A stretch of DNA of 27,884 nt, from positions 1-27,884 of the forward strand of contig JBFXEJ010000091.1 of NCBI GenBank assembly GCA_050180235.1, written 5' to 3'. Under the pieces are notes generated by a model. It searched no databases. It was not told the DNA's origin and was given only the letters and a program-made list of their open reading frames with translations. This DNA comes from JAABRU01 sp050180235 (GTDB lineage Bacteria; Desulfobacterota; Desulfobacteria; Desulfobacterales; Desulfococcaceae). Shown here piece by piece: positions 13,634 to 21,789 of the stretch (position 1 is the stretch's first letter; the number at the start of each line of letters is the position of its first letter). A program made the translations under genes and the position numbers.

Positions 13634-14365
13634 ATGATACAGAAAAACCGGAACATGATGTTGCAGATTGTCATACTTGTAAGCATTTCTGTTATTGCAG
13701 GATGTTCTGTCACAGATATAAAAACCTTTTCTCCGGATGAAGATATACGGTATCTGGAAAGCGGGTATGAACTGTTCTGCCGGGGTGATTATGAAAACGC
13801 GGCAGCTCAGTTTGAGATCATCTGTCAGGGTTCCGCAACCGGTCATATCCGGCAGGAGGCATTGTACAGCCTGGCCTGCACCCGTATGATTCTTGCAGAA
13901 GACACAAAGACTTTTCTGGAGGCACTGGATCTTTGGACAGTCTGGAACCGGCAGAAAGATTTATGTCCCAAAACCCTTTCTGCGGAAGATCCCCGCATGT
14001 TCGGCCCTTTTCTGGAAAAATTGTCTGAAGGAAGTGCAGTCTGCTGCCCGGAAACAGAGGATATGTCTGATCTGTCCGGAGATATTTCATTGGAATTTTC
14101 CGAAGATTCTTTGGAGGATAAGGAGCCCCGCGCAGACAGGCAGCCTGCGGAAATCAGGACTGAGAAAAAAACTGCGGCTTCTCCCAGTGCTGCCGAAAAG
14201 AAAATGAAGCAGCAGATTCAGAAAAAGGACAGGGAAATTCTGAATCTGAAAGAACAGATGAGGAAAATGAAAAAAGAGATGAATACCCTCAGAATCCAGT
14301 TGAATTCTTTGGAAAAAATTCATCAGGAAATACAGGAAAAGAAAAAGGACATGGTTTCCCCATGA
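13634..14365 (+). CDS. Lipoprotein of the kinase/regulator operon (YfhG/QseG-like position)
   Basis: This 243-aa protein has a type II signal peptide: a basic start, then LQIVILVSISVIAGC with the lipobox VIAGC. After the Cys come a helical region with a TPR-like pattern (YLESGYELFCRGDYENAAAQFEIICQG..RQEALYSLACTRMILA), an acidic linker, and a Lys/Glu-rich C-terminal coiled coil (KQQIQKKDREILNLKEQM... to the end). Its place between the kinase and regulator matches the outer-membrane lipoprotein QseG/YfhG, which in enterobacteria modulates the kinase. Direct sequence similarity cannot be judged here. The stop overlaps the regulator ATG by 4 bases, so all three are one operon. ATG at 13634 has AAAGGA upstream. 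Confidence 0.8.
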   Translation: MIQKNRNMMLQIVILVSISVIAGCSVTDIKTFSPDEDIRYLESGYELFCRGDYENAAAQFEIICQGSATGHIRQEALYSLACTRMILAEDTKTFLEALDLWTVWNRQKDLCPKTLSAEDPRMFGPFLEKLSEGSAVCCPETEDMSDLSGDISLEFSEDSLEDKEPRADRQPAEIRTEKKTAASPSAAEKKMKQQIQKKDREILNLKEQMRKMKKEMNTLRIQLNSLEKIHQEIQEKKKDMVSP

Positions 14366-15744
14366 AAAATACAGACAAGGCATATCCGGCAGATTCCCCC
14401 CGCTCAATTCTGGTGGCAGATGATGATCTGCATATTCTGGAAGTGCTCGAAGCCCGTCTTTCTTCAGCCGGGTTTACGGTGCTGAAGGCCGCAGGCGTGG
14501 GACAGGCAATGGAAATTCTCAGGCAGAGACCGGTGGATCTGATGATTTCGGATATGAAAATGCCGGATCACAGCGGACTGCATCTTCTGTCCGAGGCACG
14601 TTCCCTGTATCCGGATCTTCCGGTCATTTTTCTCACGGCCTACGGAAGCATTCCGGATGCGGTCAGCGCGGTCAAGGCCGGAGCAGTTGAATATCTGACA
14701 AAACCCTTTGACGGCCGGGAACTGATCAGCAAAGTGCAGGAAATTCTGCGCAAACCATCTGCGGAAAAAGAAGAAATCTCCGTACCGCCCCATTCCCTTT
14801 ATCCGGGAACCAGTCCGGGAATGAAAGCACTGTATGATATGATTTCCCGTGCTGCGCCCAGTGATGTCAGTGTGCTGATACTGGGGGAAAGCGGTGTGGG
14901 CAAGGAAAGGGTCGCTCATCATATTCATGAACTCAGTCTCCGCCGGGAACATCCTTTTCTGGTGGTGGACTGCGGGTCCACCCCCACAACCCTGCTGGAA
15001 AGTGAACTGTTCGGACATGTGAAAGGCTCCTTTACCCATGCAATCAAAGATAAAAAAGGACTGATTGAGGCTGCAGACAAAGGAACCCTGTTTCTGGATG
15101 AGATCGGAAATATATCACCGGAAATGCAGGTGCGGCTGCTCCGTTTTCTGGAAGAGCGGAAAATCCGCAGGATAGGGGATATAAAGGAAATTCCGGTGGA
15201 CTGCCGGGTGCTGGCCGCAACAAACGCGAATCTGCCGGAAGAAATCCGGGCCGGACGCTTCCGGGAGGATCTGTATTACCGGCTCAGGGTGGTCAGTCTG
15301 AAAATACCGCCGCTGCGGGAAAGAAAAGAGGACATTCCCGCTCTTGTGCTCCGCTTTGCGGAAAATTTCTGCAGGGAAAACCGTATTCCCAAAGTGACAA
15401 TTCCGCAGGAAACCCTGAAATGGCTGTGTGCCTATCCCTGGCCCGGAAATGTGCGGGAACTGAAAAATGCAGTTGAAGCCGGGGCAGTTATGTGCAAAGA
15501 CAGTGTGCTGCGTCCTGATGATTTTCATCTTTCCGATGCGGATGACCCGGCCATGCGTGAGAGCCATGACAGTGAATCCCTGTCTCTGGAGGAAAGCGAG
15601 CGCAGCATGATTATCCGCGCCCTGCAGCAGACACGGGGAATCCGCAAGGATGCAGCAGATCTGCTGGGCATCAGCCGCCGGGCCATTCATTACAAGATCA
15701 AAAAATACGAAATCACAGACAGCGAAGTGCAGGGGCGGGGTTAA
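14362..15744 (+). CDS. GlrR/QseF-like response regulator with GSFTHA loop
   Basis: This 460-aa protein has an N-terminal receiver (DDD at 20-22, phospho-acceptor D64 in MISDMKM, K in YLTKPF). The AAA+ domain has Walker A GESGVGKE (175-182), Walker B FLDEIGN and arginine-finger region FREDLYYRL. The Fis-type C-terminal helix-turn-helix reads GIRKDAADLLGISRRAIHYKIKKY. The L1 loop that contacts sigma-54 is GSFTHA (222-227) rather than GAFTGA; in particular Gly is replaced by His. It is the last gene of the kinase-lipoprotein-regulator operon and is translationally coupled to the lipoprotein. It may act with sigma-54 through a changed contact, or have lost sigma-54 dependence. Confidence 0.94.
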   Translation: MKNTDKAYPADSPRSILVADDDLHILEVLEARLSSAGFTVLKAAGVGQAMEILRQRPVDLMISDMKMPDHSGLHLLSEARSLYPDLPVIFLTAYGSIPDAVSAVKAGAVEYLTKPFDGRELISKVQEILRKPSAEKEEISVPPHSLYPGTSPGMKALYDMISRAAPSDVSVLILGESGVGKERVAHHIHELSLRREHPFLVVDCGSTPTTLLESELFGHVKGSFTHAIKDKKGLIEAADKGTLFLDEIGNISPEMQVRLLRFLEERKIRRIGDIKEIPVDCRVLAATNANLPEEIRAGRFREDLYYRLRVVSLKIPPLRERKEDIPALVLRFAENFCRENRIPKVTIPQETLKWLCAYPWPGNVRELKNAVEAGAVMCKDSVLRPDDFHLSDADDPAMRESHDSESLSLEESERSMIIRALQQTRGIRKDAADLLGISRRAIHYKIKKYEITDSEVQGRG

Positions 15745-15773
15745 CCGGGTGCAATTTGGGACTCCGGAAAATC

Positions 15774-15970
15774 TTATACCAATTCTCCATTGATTTTATA
15801 CAATATTGTCAGTTTTTCCGAGGTTCAGCGTGCGTGTGCAAAAAACCGCTCCGCTTAATTTTTGCACTCCTCCGGATCAGTCCGTGGCTGGACTGCAGAT
15901 TGTATCAGGTCAATGGCGAACCGGTATTACAATGGAAGCAATACTGATTCCCCATTGAAAACATACTTAT
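15774..15970. repeat. Composite dispersed repeat R3, copy 1
   Basis: It contains the words CCGCTTAATTTTTGCACTCC (about 15852-15871) and TCAATGGCGAACCGGTATTA (about 15910-15929), which recur at 23457-23520. It also has ACTGATTCCCCATTGAAAAC followed by ATACTTATGAA, which recurs inverted at 24971-25034. CCATTGATTTTATAC near 15789 is a further inverted half. It is a decayed mobile or palindromic repeat. Confidence 0.65.
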
Positions 15971-15992
15971 GAAAAAATCTGCTGTTCCCCTT

Positions 15993-16053
15993 CTGAGAGG
16001 CGATTAAGTGGTGTGTTTGGGAATGAAAAAAGACACACCCTGTCCCCTCTCAG
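15993..16053. repeat. Nested hairpin downstream of the regulator operon
   Basis: The outer arms CTGAGAGG (15993-16000) and CCTCTCAG (16046-16053) enclose the inner arms GGTGTGT (16010-16016) and ACACACC (16033-16039), all perfectly complementary. The CCCCTCTCAGGA arm recurs in repeat R3 near 23426. It could form a long stem in RNA but lacks a T run for termination. Confidence 0.6.
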
Positions 16054-16141
16054 GATGGGAATTGATACCATAAAATCTAAATTGGTCATGTACTGCCTTT
16101 TTTTATTCAGCAGTTGACAGTTGGCTGCAATTTAGTATATT

Positions 16142-16211
16142 AGATCTCTTGCAAAACTGGGAGTTGCACCTTTGATTTTATTGGATTAAAATTGACTTTT
16201 GCAAGAGGTCT
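16142..16211. repeat. Inverted-repeat element with AGACCTCTTGCAAAA ends
   Basis: AGATCTCTTGCAAAA (16142-16156) and TTTTGCAAGAGGTCT (16197-16211) are complementary at 14 of 15 positions around a 40-bp AT-rich centre. The size and ends are typical of a small non-autonomous insertion element. It lies just before the MscS-like gene. Confidence 0.75.
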
Positions 16212-16248
16212 ATTCATTTTTGGAAAACACCTTAACTCTATCAAATGA

Positions 16249-18009
16249 ATGAAAAGATACAAAATGAACAGACTGAAAATTTTCCTGATTGCAATGACTG
16301 TGTTTGCAGTATTTTTTTCCGAATTCCCGCAGGCCCGTGCTGAAAAGCAAACTTCGGTAACAGCAGAGACTGTTGGCAGTCAGCCCGCCCCTGAACAGCA
16401 GATTTCCGGACCTGCCGCTGACAGTACTCTGGAAACCCTCCGAACCCTGATTTTTTCCCGCGAGGCCATCAAAGAGAAACTCAAAACAAAGATTCAGGAA
16501 CGCAGGACTTCCGGAACACAGGAGGAAACCGCAGTCCTGACAAATGAAATCAATGAATTAAACACCAAACTCCGGGGTATTGAGCATGATCTGGCATCCG
16601 TGGCAGCAGGAATCAGCCCGGATATATTTTCTGAAAAGAGCGATGGGAAATTTGACTGGCGGGATGAGGTTCAGAACCTGCTGACGCCTCTGATTCACCA
16701 GTTGAAAAAAATGACAGAACGGCCAAGAAAGATTGAGTTCCTGCGGGGCGAAATTGACCGGCATGAAAGCCAGTTGGCTACAGTAAAAAAAGCCATTGAG
16801 AACCTTGAACTTATGTCCAAGAAAACCGATGCTGACGATGCGCAGGTGCAAAAGGAACTGAAACAGATTCAGTCATTTTGGACAGCAAAGGAAAAGCAGA
16901 TCAGAGATGATTTGCAGGTCAGCCGTTTTCAGCTTACAGAACTGCTGAAAGAAAAAGAATCCATACTGGGAACCACACAGAACATCCTGAGATCATTTTT
17001 TAAAAGCAGGGGACGGAATTTTGTTCTGGCATTTGCCGCGTTTTTTGCCAGTTTTTTTCTTATGCGCTGGCTTTACCGGCTGGTCTATAAATACAGTCCT
17101 GTTCATCAGGCCAAAGACCGTACCACACTTATGCGTCTTTCCGATGTCATCAGTCATATCCTCACCTTTGGCATATCCGGAGCCGCTCTGATAACAGTGC
17201 TGTACATGTCCGGAGACTGGCTGCTGCTGAGTTTTGCCCTTATCCTTCTCGTGGGTATTGCATGGACAGCACGGGAGGGAATTCCCCGCTTCTGGAAGCA
17301 GATTCAACTGATGCTCAATCTGGGCACGGTACGGGAGAATGAACGGATTGTCTACAACGGCGTTCCCTGGAGGGTTGTCACCCTCGGTGTTTATGCAACT
17401 TTGGAAAATCACTGTCTCAGACCTTCGGAACTCCGTGTTCCTCTGGGAGAAATGATAGGAATGAATTCCCGGCAGTTTCACAAAGATGAACCCTGGTTTC
17501 CCTGCCGGGTGGGGGAATGGGTGATTCTTTCGGACGGAACCTGCGGAGAGACGATCAGTCAGACTGCGGAAATGGTGGTGCTGGGACTCATGGGCGGCGC
17601 GCGGCGAACCTATCTCACATCAGATTTTCTGGGAAAAAGCCCTATGAATATTTCTGCGAATTTCCGCATCACTGTGGTTTTCGGATTTGATTATGCACAT
17701 CAGGATATTATCACAACAGAGATACCGGAAAAACTCACGGATGCACTGCGCAAAGGACTGGCCCTCAAAGGTTTTGAGCATGATATTATCCAACTGAAAA
17801 CCGAGGTGGAAGCAGCAGGCGCCTCTTCCCTGGATCTTCTGATTATAGCGGATTTCAGGGGCCGGGCTGCGGCCATGTACAGCGCACTCAGACGCATGAT
17901 TCAGCATTGTGCCATTGAAGCCTGCACAGCCAACGGATGGAACATTCCCTTTCCCCAGATTACGGTGCATATGCCGGATCATCCGTCCGGATTGGTTCAG
18001 CATGAATAA
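16249..18009 (+). CDS. MscS-like mechanosensitive channel with large periplasmic coiled coil
   Basis: This 586-aa protein has a signal peptide (RLKIFLIAMTVFAVFF..ARA). A long periplasmic coiled-coil region (about 55-245, for example EIDRHESQLATVKKAIENLEL) follows. Next come three membrane helices (NFVLAFAAFFASFFLMRW; ILTFGISGAALITVLYM; LLLSFALILLVGIAW). The C-terminal cytoplasmic part resembles MscS: ERIVYNGVPWRVVTLGVYATL, then RVGEWVILSDGTCGETISQTAEMVVL as the beta domain and a mixed alpha/beta C-terminus. It is shorter than E. coli MscK. Predicted role: opening under membrane tension. The start has no clear ribosome site; ATG at 16249 or 16264 is possible. It appears to be a single-gene unit. 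Confidence 0.83.
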   Translation: MKRYKMNRLKIFLIAMTVFAVFFSEFPQARAEKQTSVTAETVGSQPAPEQQISGPAADSTLETLRTLIFSREAIKEKLKTKIQERRTSGTQEETAVLTNEINELNTKLRGIEHDLASVAAGISPDIFSEKSDGKFDWRDEVQNLLTPLIHQLKKMTERPRKIEFLRGEIDRHESQLATVKKAIENLELMSKKTDADDAQVQKELKQIQSFWTAKEKQIRDDLQVSRFQLTELLKEKESILGTTQNILRSFFKSRGRNFVLAFAAFFASFFLMRWLYRLVYKYSPVHQAKDRTTLMRLSDVISHILTFGISGAALITVLYMSGDWLLLSFALILLVGIAWTAREGIPRFWKQIQLMLNLGTVRENERIVYNGVPWRVVTLGVYATLENHCLRPSELRVPLGEMIGMNSRQFHKDEPWFPCRVGEWVILSDGTCGETISQTAEMVVLGLMGGARRTYLTSDFLGKSPMNISANFRITVVFGFDYAHQDIITTEIPEKLTDALRKGLALKGFEHDIIQLKTEVEAAGASSLDLLIIADFRGRAAAMYSALRRMIQHCAIEACTANGWNIPFPQITVHMPDHPSGLVQHE

Positions 18010-18092
18010 CTGACAATCCTCCGGCCTTTCAGAAATCAGGAAGTTATTCCGGTTCACTTTCATGCCTGCAAAAACCGGAATCCGCTTACTCA

Positions 18093-18380
18093 CTGATGTT
18101 ACGCCGAATCGTCACTCCGGCGAAAGCCGGTGTCCATAACACTTTGAAAAAAATGGATTCCGGCTTTCGCAGATATGACAGGAGAGGGAGATTTTTCGGT
18201 CATACCGGCGAAAGTCTGTATCCGCAACTCTTTAATATTACTGGATTCCGGCTTTCGCAGATATGACAGGAGAGGGAGATTTTTCGGTCATACCGGCGAA
18301 AGTCTGTATCCGCAACTCTTTAATATTACTGGATTCCGGCTTTCGCCGGAATGACGGTGAAAAGGGTGGCGTAACATCAG
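18093..18380. repeat. Dispersed repeat R2, copy 2, expanded by internal duplication
   Basis: The ends CTGATGTTACGCC (18093-18105) and GGCGTAACATCAG (18368-18380) are perfect complements. The interior alternates CGGCGAAAG and CTTTCGC(C) halves. The element is 288 bp because its centre is duplicated (see 18155-18330); the simple copy at 24835-24970 is 136 bp. Confidence 0.88.
18155..18330. repeat. Two identical 88-bp tandem copies inside R2
   Basis: 18155-18242 and 18243-18330 are identical over 88 bp, each starting GGATTCCGGCTTTCGCAGAT. A third partial copy of 16 bp follows. No mismatch is seen, so the duplication is recent or maintained by recombination. Confidence 0.93.
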
Positions 18381-18416
18381 TAAAGTAAAATCATTAGATC
18401 TAAAATTTCCTTAATT

Positions 18417-18511
18417 CCTCCCTCTCCCCCGGTGGGAGAGGGCCGGGGTGAGTGGGACAACCGTCTGATTTTTAACCCCCACCCCGCCCTCCCCCATTGA
18501 GGGGGAGGGAG
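18417..18511. repeat. CCCTCTCCC..GGGAGAGGG palindromic repeat
   Basis: CCTCCCTCTCCCCCGGTGGG / AGAGGG is one hairpin and CCCTCCCCCATTGAGGGGGA / GGGAG a second. The whole element is also symmetric (GGCCGGGGTGAGTGGG against CCCCCACCCCGCC). This class of G/C-rich repeat is widespread in proteobacterial spacers. Confidence 0.78.
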
Positions 18512-18601
18512 TTTTCGATCTGCTGAAAATGGTTAAAAACAAGTTTGCAGATTATAGAATATCAGCGGGCAGAATGCACAAAAGGACATGGAGAATGGAA
18601 A

Positions 18602-18790
18602 ATGACAGCAAAGGCTGCCGATGATCTGCTGACAGAGCTGTTCTGTCAGCAGGTAAGGGAACTGGGAGAGCAAAAGGGCCTGTCTGCGGAAGAGCAGGAA
18701 AGGATCATAACTGTGTTCCGTCAGGCTATGGCCACCTCCTTTATGGATGATCAGCAGATTTATCTGAAACTGAGCGGAGAGTCTGTGTAA
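18602..18790 (+). CDS. Small acidic helical protein encoded with a Rad50-like ATPase (62 aa)
   Basis: It begins MTAKAADDLLTELFCQQVRELGEQKG and ends YLKLSGESV. It is predicted all-helical, with no membrane or Cys motif. ATG at 18602 has GGAG about 9 bases upstream; a longer frame from a TTG at 18545 runs into the spacer and is unlikely. The stop codon (18788-18790) abuts the ATPase ATG at 18791 with no gap, so the two are co-translated. No family is recognised. The context suggests a subunit or regulator of the ATPase. Confidence 0.7.
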   Translation: MTAKAADDLLTELFCQQVRELGEQKGLSAEEQERIITVFRQAMATSFMDDQQIYLKLSGESV

Positions 18791-20614
18791 ATGAAAATCC
18801 AAAGCATGGAAGTGGAGAATATCGGATGTTTCACAGAAAAACACATCGGGTTCAGTGATCTGACCGTTATTCACGGAGAAAACCGCACCGGCAAATCCAC
18901 TCTGGTATATGCTGTTTTTTTCGCTCTTTTCGCCAAACATCTCAATCCCCATCTCCGTGTGCAGGATTTGTGCCGGAAAGGGGAAAAAAGCGGCAGAGTC
19001 ATTGTCAGTTTTGAACAGAACAAAAATTTTTTCCGGCTTTGCCGTTCCACGGATCATATGCCGGTCATTGAGCAGAAAAATGAGGATGGGCAGTGGCAGT
19101 CTTTTGGAAGTGATTCAGCCGGGATTCTGCAGAAATTTATCCCCTCAGCCCCGGAAACCGCATCCCTGACCTCTTTTTTCCGGGAAAGCGAACTGATCCA
19201 TTTTCTGCAGGATATGCCCCGGTATGACAAAACCCTGGTGCAAAGCATGACAGGCATAGACAGGGTGCAGATTCTCCGCTCGGCCTTCAGGAAATCCCTG
19301 GGCAAAGCCAAAGAATACCGGAAAGCTGTAATAAATTCGGCTCCCAGGCACACGGCTGATCCCCTGAATGCAGAACTTATCCGCAGACAGCTGCTTCATG
19401 CTGAAAATGAAATGAGACAGCTCGATGGGGACTATGAACAGCTACGGAGTCAGCGTCCGGAATATCATACAGTGTATCATCTGCTGCAAAGCCAGCACCA
19501 GGAAAAGAAAAATGGATTGGAGCATCTGCTGAGGCAGCAGGGGGAAAAACCCCGCGCGGCTGATCTGGAAAAGGAACTGCTGCGGATGGAAAAACTCCTG
19601 GCTGAAAACGAAAGCGTATCCCGGTCAGCAGATGAACTTCTGCGCCGGGCCGGGGCACTGTCCCAGCAGAGAAAGCAGTTTCAGTCCCAGTCACAGAAAC
19701 TGCTGCAACTGGAAGGCCGTGCAGTCTGTCCCCTTTGTGAACAAAGGCTTTCTCCGGAGCGGATTGCTGATCTCATTGCAAAAGCGGAGCAGAGGATCGC
19801 AGATCTGCAAATCGCGCAGAAGGAAACAGAAAACGCTATGGAATCTGTTCTGATCCGGAAAAAAGAAATTGCCGCTGCCGCAGAAAGAGCCGGGCAGATT
19901 CCTTTCCAGCTCAAAGAAATCCGCGATCTGGAAATCCGCATAAAGGAACTGGGAGAAGAAACAGCACGGCTGGCTGCAGAAGTGAAAGAAAAGGAACCCC
20001 TTTACGGAAAAAACGGGGCAGATGACCTGGCTGAAAAACTGGAAACCCGCCGGAAACTGCTGCAGGAGGATATTGTCCGATACAGGGTGCAGATTGGCAG
20101 GCAGGAAGAGACACTCCGGAGGATGGGGGAAAACAGAAAACATGCACAGGCAGCGGACAGAAAGGTGCTTATGTGCCAGGTGGCCTGCCAGGCATTGGAC
20201 GGAGCCATTGCAAATCTGAGTTCCCGTGTGATGGAACAGGTGCGGGAAAGTGTGGGGGCATGGTCAGAGCATTTCACATTTCTCAACCGTTTTGACATTG
20301 ATATTTCCGGCACAGAACTGCTTCCTGTGATTCAGGCCAAAGGATACCGCTACAAACTCAGCCAGATGAGCAAAAGTGAAAGGATATTTCTCTATCTGAT
20401 GCTTAAACTGGCTATGGGCGATGCACTGGGGCATCCTGGCATATTTGTTCTTGACGATCCTGCGGACGGGCTGGATCACAAACGCAAAGAAACCCTGGCC
20501 TGGCTGCTGTGCGAAGTGGCACGGAAACGCCAGGTAATAGTCACCACCAATGACAGCATGTTTGCTGATCTGTTTCCTGCCGCGTCCCGGATGGAACTCA
20601 ATGAAACAGTCTGA
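18791..20614 (+). CDS. Compact Rad50/SbcC-like ATPase with zinc hook
   Basis: This 607-aa ABC-type SMC-like ATPase has Walker A GENRTGKST (29-37) and an early FFRESELIHF segment. Two coiled-coil arms follow (about 190-300 and 320-470), meeting at a hook CPLC (C313-C316, in AVCPLCEQRLSPE) like the Rad50 CxxC zinc hook. The signature region is LSQMSKSERIFLYLML (degenerate LSGGE), and Walker B/D-loop is FVLDDPADGLD (D555-D556). It is much shorter than SbcC (about 1000+ aa), with coils of only about 100-150 residues. No SbcD/Mre11 nuclease gene is nearby; a 62-aa protein precedes it directly. Likely role: DNA end or structure binding, repair or defence. Exact function unknown. Confidence 0.85.
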   Translation: MKIQSMEVENIGCFTEKHIGFSDLTVIHGENRTGKSTLVYAVFFALFAKHLNPHLRVQDLCRKGEKSGRVIVSFEQNKNFFRLCRSTDHMPVIEQKNEDGQWQSFGSDSAGILQKFIPSAPETASLTSFFRESELIHFLQDMPRYDKTLVQSMTGIDRVQILRSAFRKSLGKAKEYRKAVINSAPRHTADPLNAELIRRQLLHAENEMRQLDGDYEQLRSQRPEYHTVYHLLQSQHQEKKNGLEHLLRQQGEKPRAADLEKELLRMEKLLAENESVSRSADELLRRAGALSQQRKQFQSQSQKLLQLEGRAVCPLCEQRLSPERIADLIAKAEQRIADLQIAQKETENAMESVLIRKKEIAAAAERAGQIPFQLKEIRDLEIRIKELGEETARLAAEVKEKEPLYGKNGADDLAEKLETRRKLLQEDIVRYRVQIGRQEETLRRMGENRKHAQAADRKVLMCQVACQALDGAIANLSSRVMEQVRESVGAWSEHFTFLNRFDIDISGTELLPVIQAKGYRYKLSQMSKSERIFLYLMLKLAMGDALGHPGIFVLDDPADGLDHKRKETLAWLLCEVARKRQVIVTTNDSMFADLFPAASRMELNETV

Positions 20615-20638
20615 CACGGAAACAGGGAACATCTGAAA

Positions 20639-21646
20639 TTATATTTTCTCCCAGTATTCCTCCGGCATTTCCATGCACATCTTCAGCGCGCCGATAGCAC
20701 CGCAGAATTCAGCATCCTGAACAGTGGAAGCGTTTCCTCCGCCATAGGGTATCAGGCTTTTTTCCACAGCGCGATCAATGCCTTTGAGCCGGGAGCCTCC
20801 GCCCGCGATGATGATATGGTTGCGGAGTTTTTCCTGAAAATCAGGGTCAAAGGTTCCCACGAGTTTCTGAATCGCGCTGCATATGGGATTGGTCAGTTTC
20901 AGACAGGATTCCCGGAGAATATCGGTAATATCATATTCCGAGGGAATTCCATGTTCCGTAAGCGTGACAATCACCGGCTCGGACACATCACTCACATATC
21001 CGTATTTTTCCTTGATTCTCCGCACAATCTGCGAAGTCAGTTGCACATTGGGATATTTTCCCGCAATGGCTTTTGTAATCTCTTTGTCCAGAAAATTGCC
21101 TGCAATGTTAAGGGTAATCTGATCCTCCTCTTCGGGAATGGAACCGTGCATTCGGCACAAATCCGTTGTTCCCCCGCCGATGTCCACAATCAGGGTTTCA
21201 TCAAAACTGTCAATGGAATAAGCCACTGCAAATGGTTCGCTGACAATGAGAATTTTATCAAGGAAATCACGGGTGATGTCAATAATGGCCCTTTTGTTGC
21301 TGAAACTGGCCTGGGCCGGAACACCAATGGCCGCGAATATCTTATCATCATCCTTTTTTTCCGGAATGGACTGGCTGATGATATGTTTCAGAATCAGTCC
21401 GGTTGCCTCCAATGCCTTTTCATCCTCACATACCACGCCGTCTGCCAAAGGCCAGATCATGTTCAGGGCCAGGCGGTTTTCCAGCGCGTCATCGCCAAGC
21501 AGCCAGGGCCGGTTCAGACGTTTCCTGGAAATAATGTCTTTGGGATAACCCACGCAGGTAATGGTGGAAAGCCGTTTGCCTGTGGAAGTTGCCACTGATG
21601 TCCGGCTGGTTCCCAGATCAATTCCCACATAAAATACAGTTGCCAT
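20639..21646 (-). CDS. MamK-like bacterial actin (filament-forming ATPase)
   Basis: This 335-aa protein has an actin/Hsp70 ATPase fold: phosphate-1 motif YVGIDLGTSRTS (6-17), phosphate-2 motif LIVDIGGGTTDL and adenosine motif HIIIAGGGSRLKG. The pattern GYPKDII..RLNRPWLLGDDALENRL, PLADGVV, IGVPAQAS, IVSEPFAVAYSID, IPEEEDQITL and the ending MEMPEEYWEKI closely follow MamK, the magnetosome filament protein, rather than MreB. The start at 21646 follows CGGAGG; a longer frame through the upstream repeat is unlikely. No other magnetosome (mam/mad) gene is visible. It could be a magnetosome filament gene outside its cluster or a MamK-like actin with another job. A coiled-coil protein gene lies just upstream in the same direction. 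Confidence 0.85.
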   Translation of the reverse strand: MATVFYVGIDLGTSRTSVATSTGKRLSTITCVGYPKDIISRKRLNRPWLLGDDALENRLALNMIWPLADGVVCEDEKALEATGLILKHIISQSIPEKKDDDKIFAAIGVPAQASFSNKRAIIDITRDFLDKILIVSEPFAVAYSIDSFDETLIVDIGGGTTDLCRMHGSIPEEEDQITLNIAGNFLDKEITKAIAGKYPNVQLTSQIVRRIKEKYGYVSDVSEPVIVTLTEHGIPSEYDITDILRESCLKLTNPICSAIQKLVGTFDPDFQEKLRNHIIIAGGGSRLKGIDRAVEKSLIPYGGGNASTVQDAEFCGAIGALKMCMEMPEEYWEKI

Positions 21647-21701
21647 ATTAATATCCTCCGAATGATTAGAATTTTTGCTTGGTCTGAAATATAGTAGCAG
21701 T

Positions 21702-21773
21702 AGGGTGGGCACGGTTTTTTTGTGCCCACCACGCTGCTGAAACGGTGGGCAGCACTTCGCTTTTGCCCACCCT
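21702..21773. repeat. AGGGTGGGCA inverted-repeat element upstream of the actin gene
   Basis: AGGGTGGGCA (21702-21711) and TGCCCACCCT (21764-21773) are perfect 10-bp complements. An internal pair TGCCCACC (21723-21730) and GGTGGGCA (21744-21751) can form alternative hairpins. It lies between the actin gene and the upstream coiled-coil gene. It could reduce read-through or act as an attenuator, but its form is that of a dispersed repeat. Confidence 0.75.
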
Positions 21774-21789
21774 GGCAGAAAAGGCAAAT

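Noticed and set aside
15756..15947. 63-codon open frame after the regulator operon
   Set aside because: It is made of repeat R3 sequence; the same peptide string (RLIFALLRI) appears in a minus-strand frame at 23457-23639, again inside R3. It is a dispersed repeat, not a gene.
18155..18330. Two identical direct repeats that might suggest a CRISPR or CRISPR-like array
   Set aside because: The copies are adjacent with no spacer and lie inside a palindromic element; no cas genes are near. It is a tandem duplication.
20816..21598. Plus-strand open frame of 260 codons
   Set aside because: It is antisense to the MamK-like actin gene; composition is that of a mirror frame.
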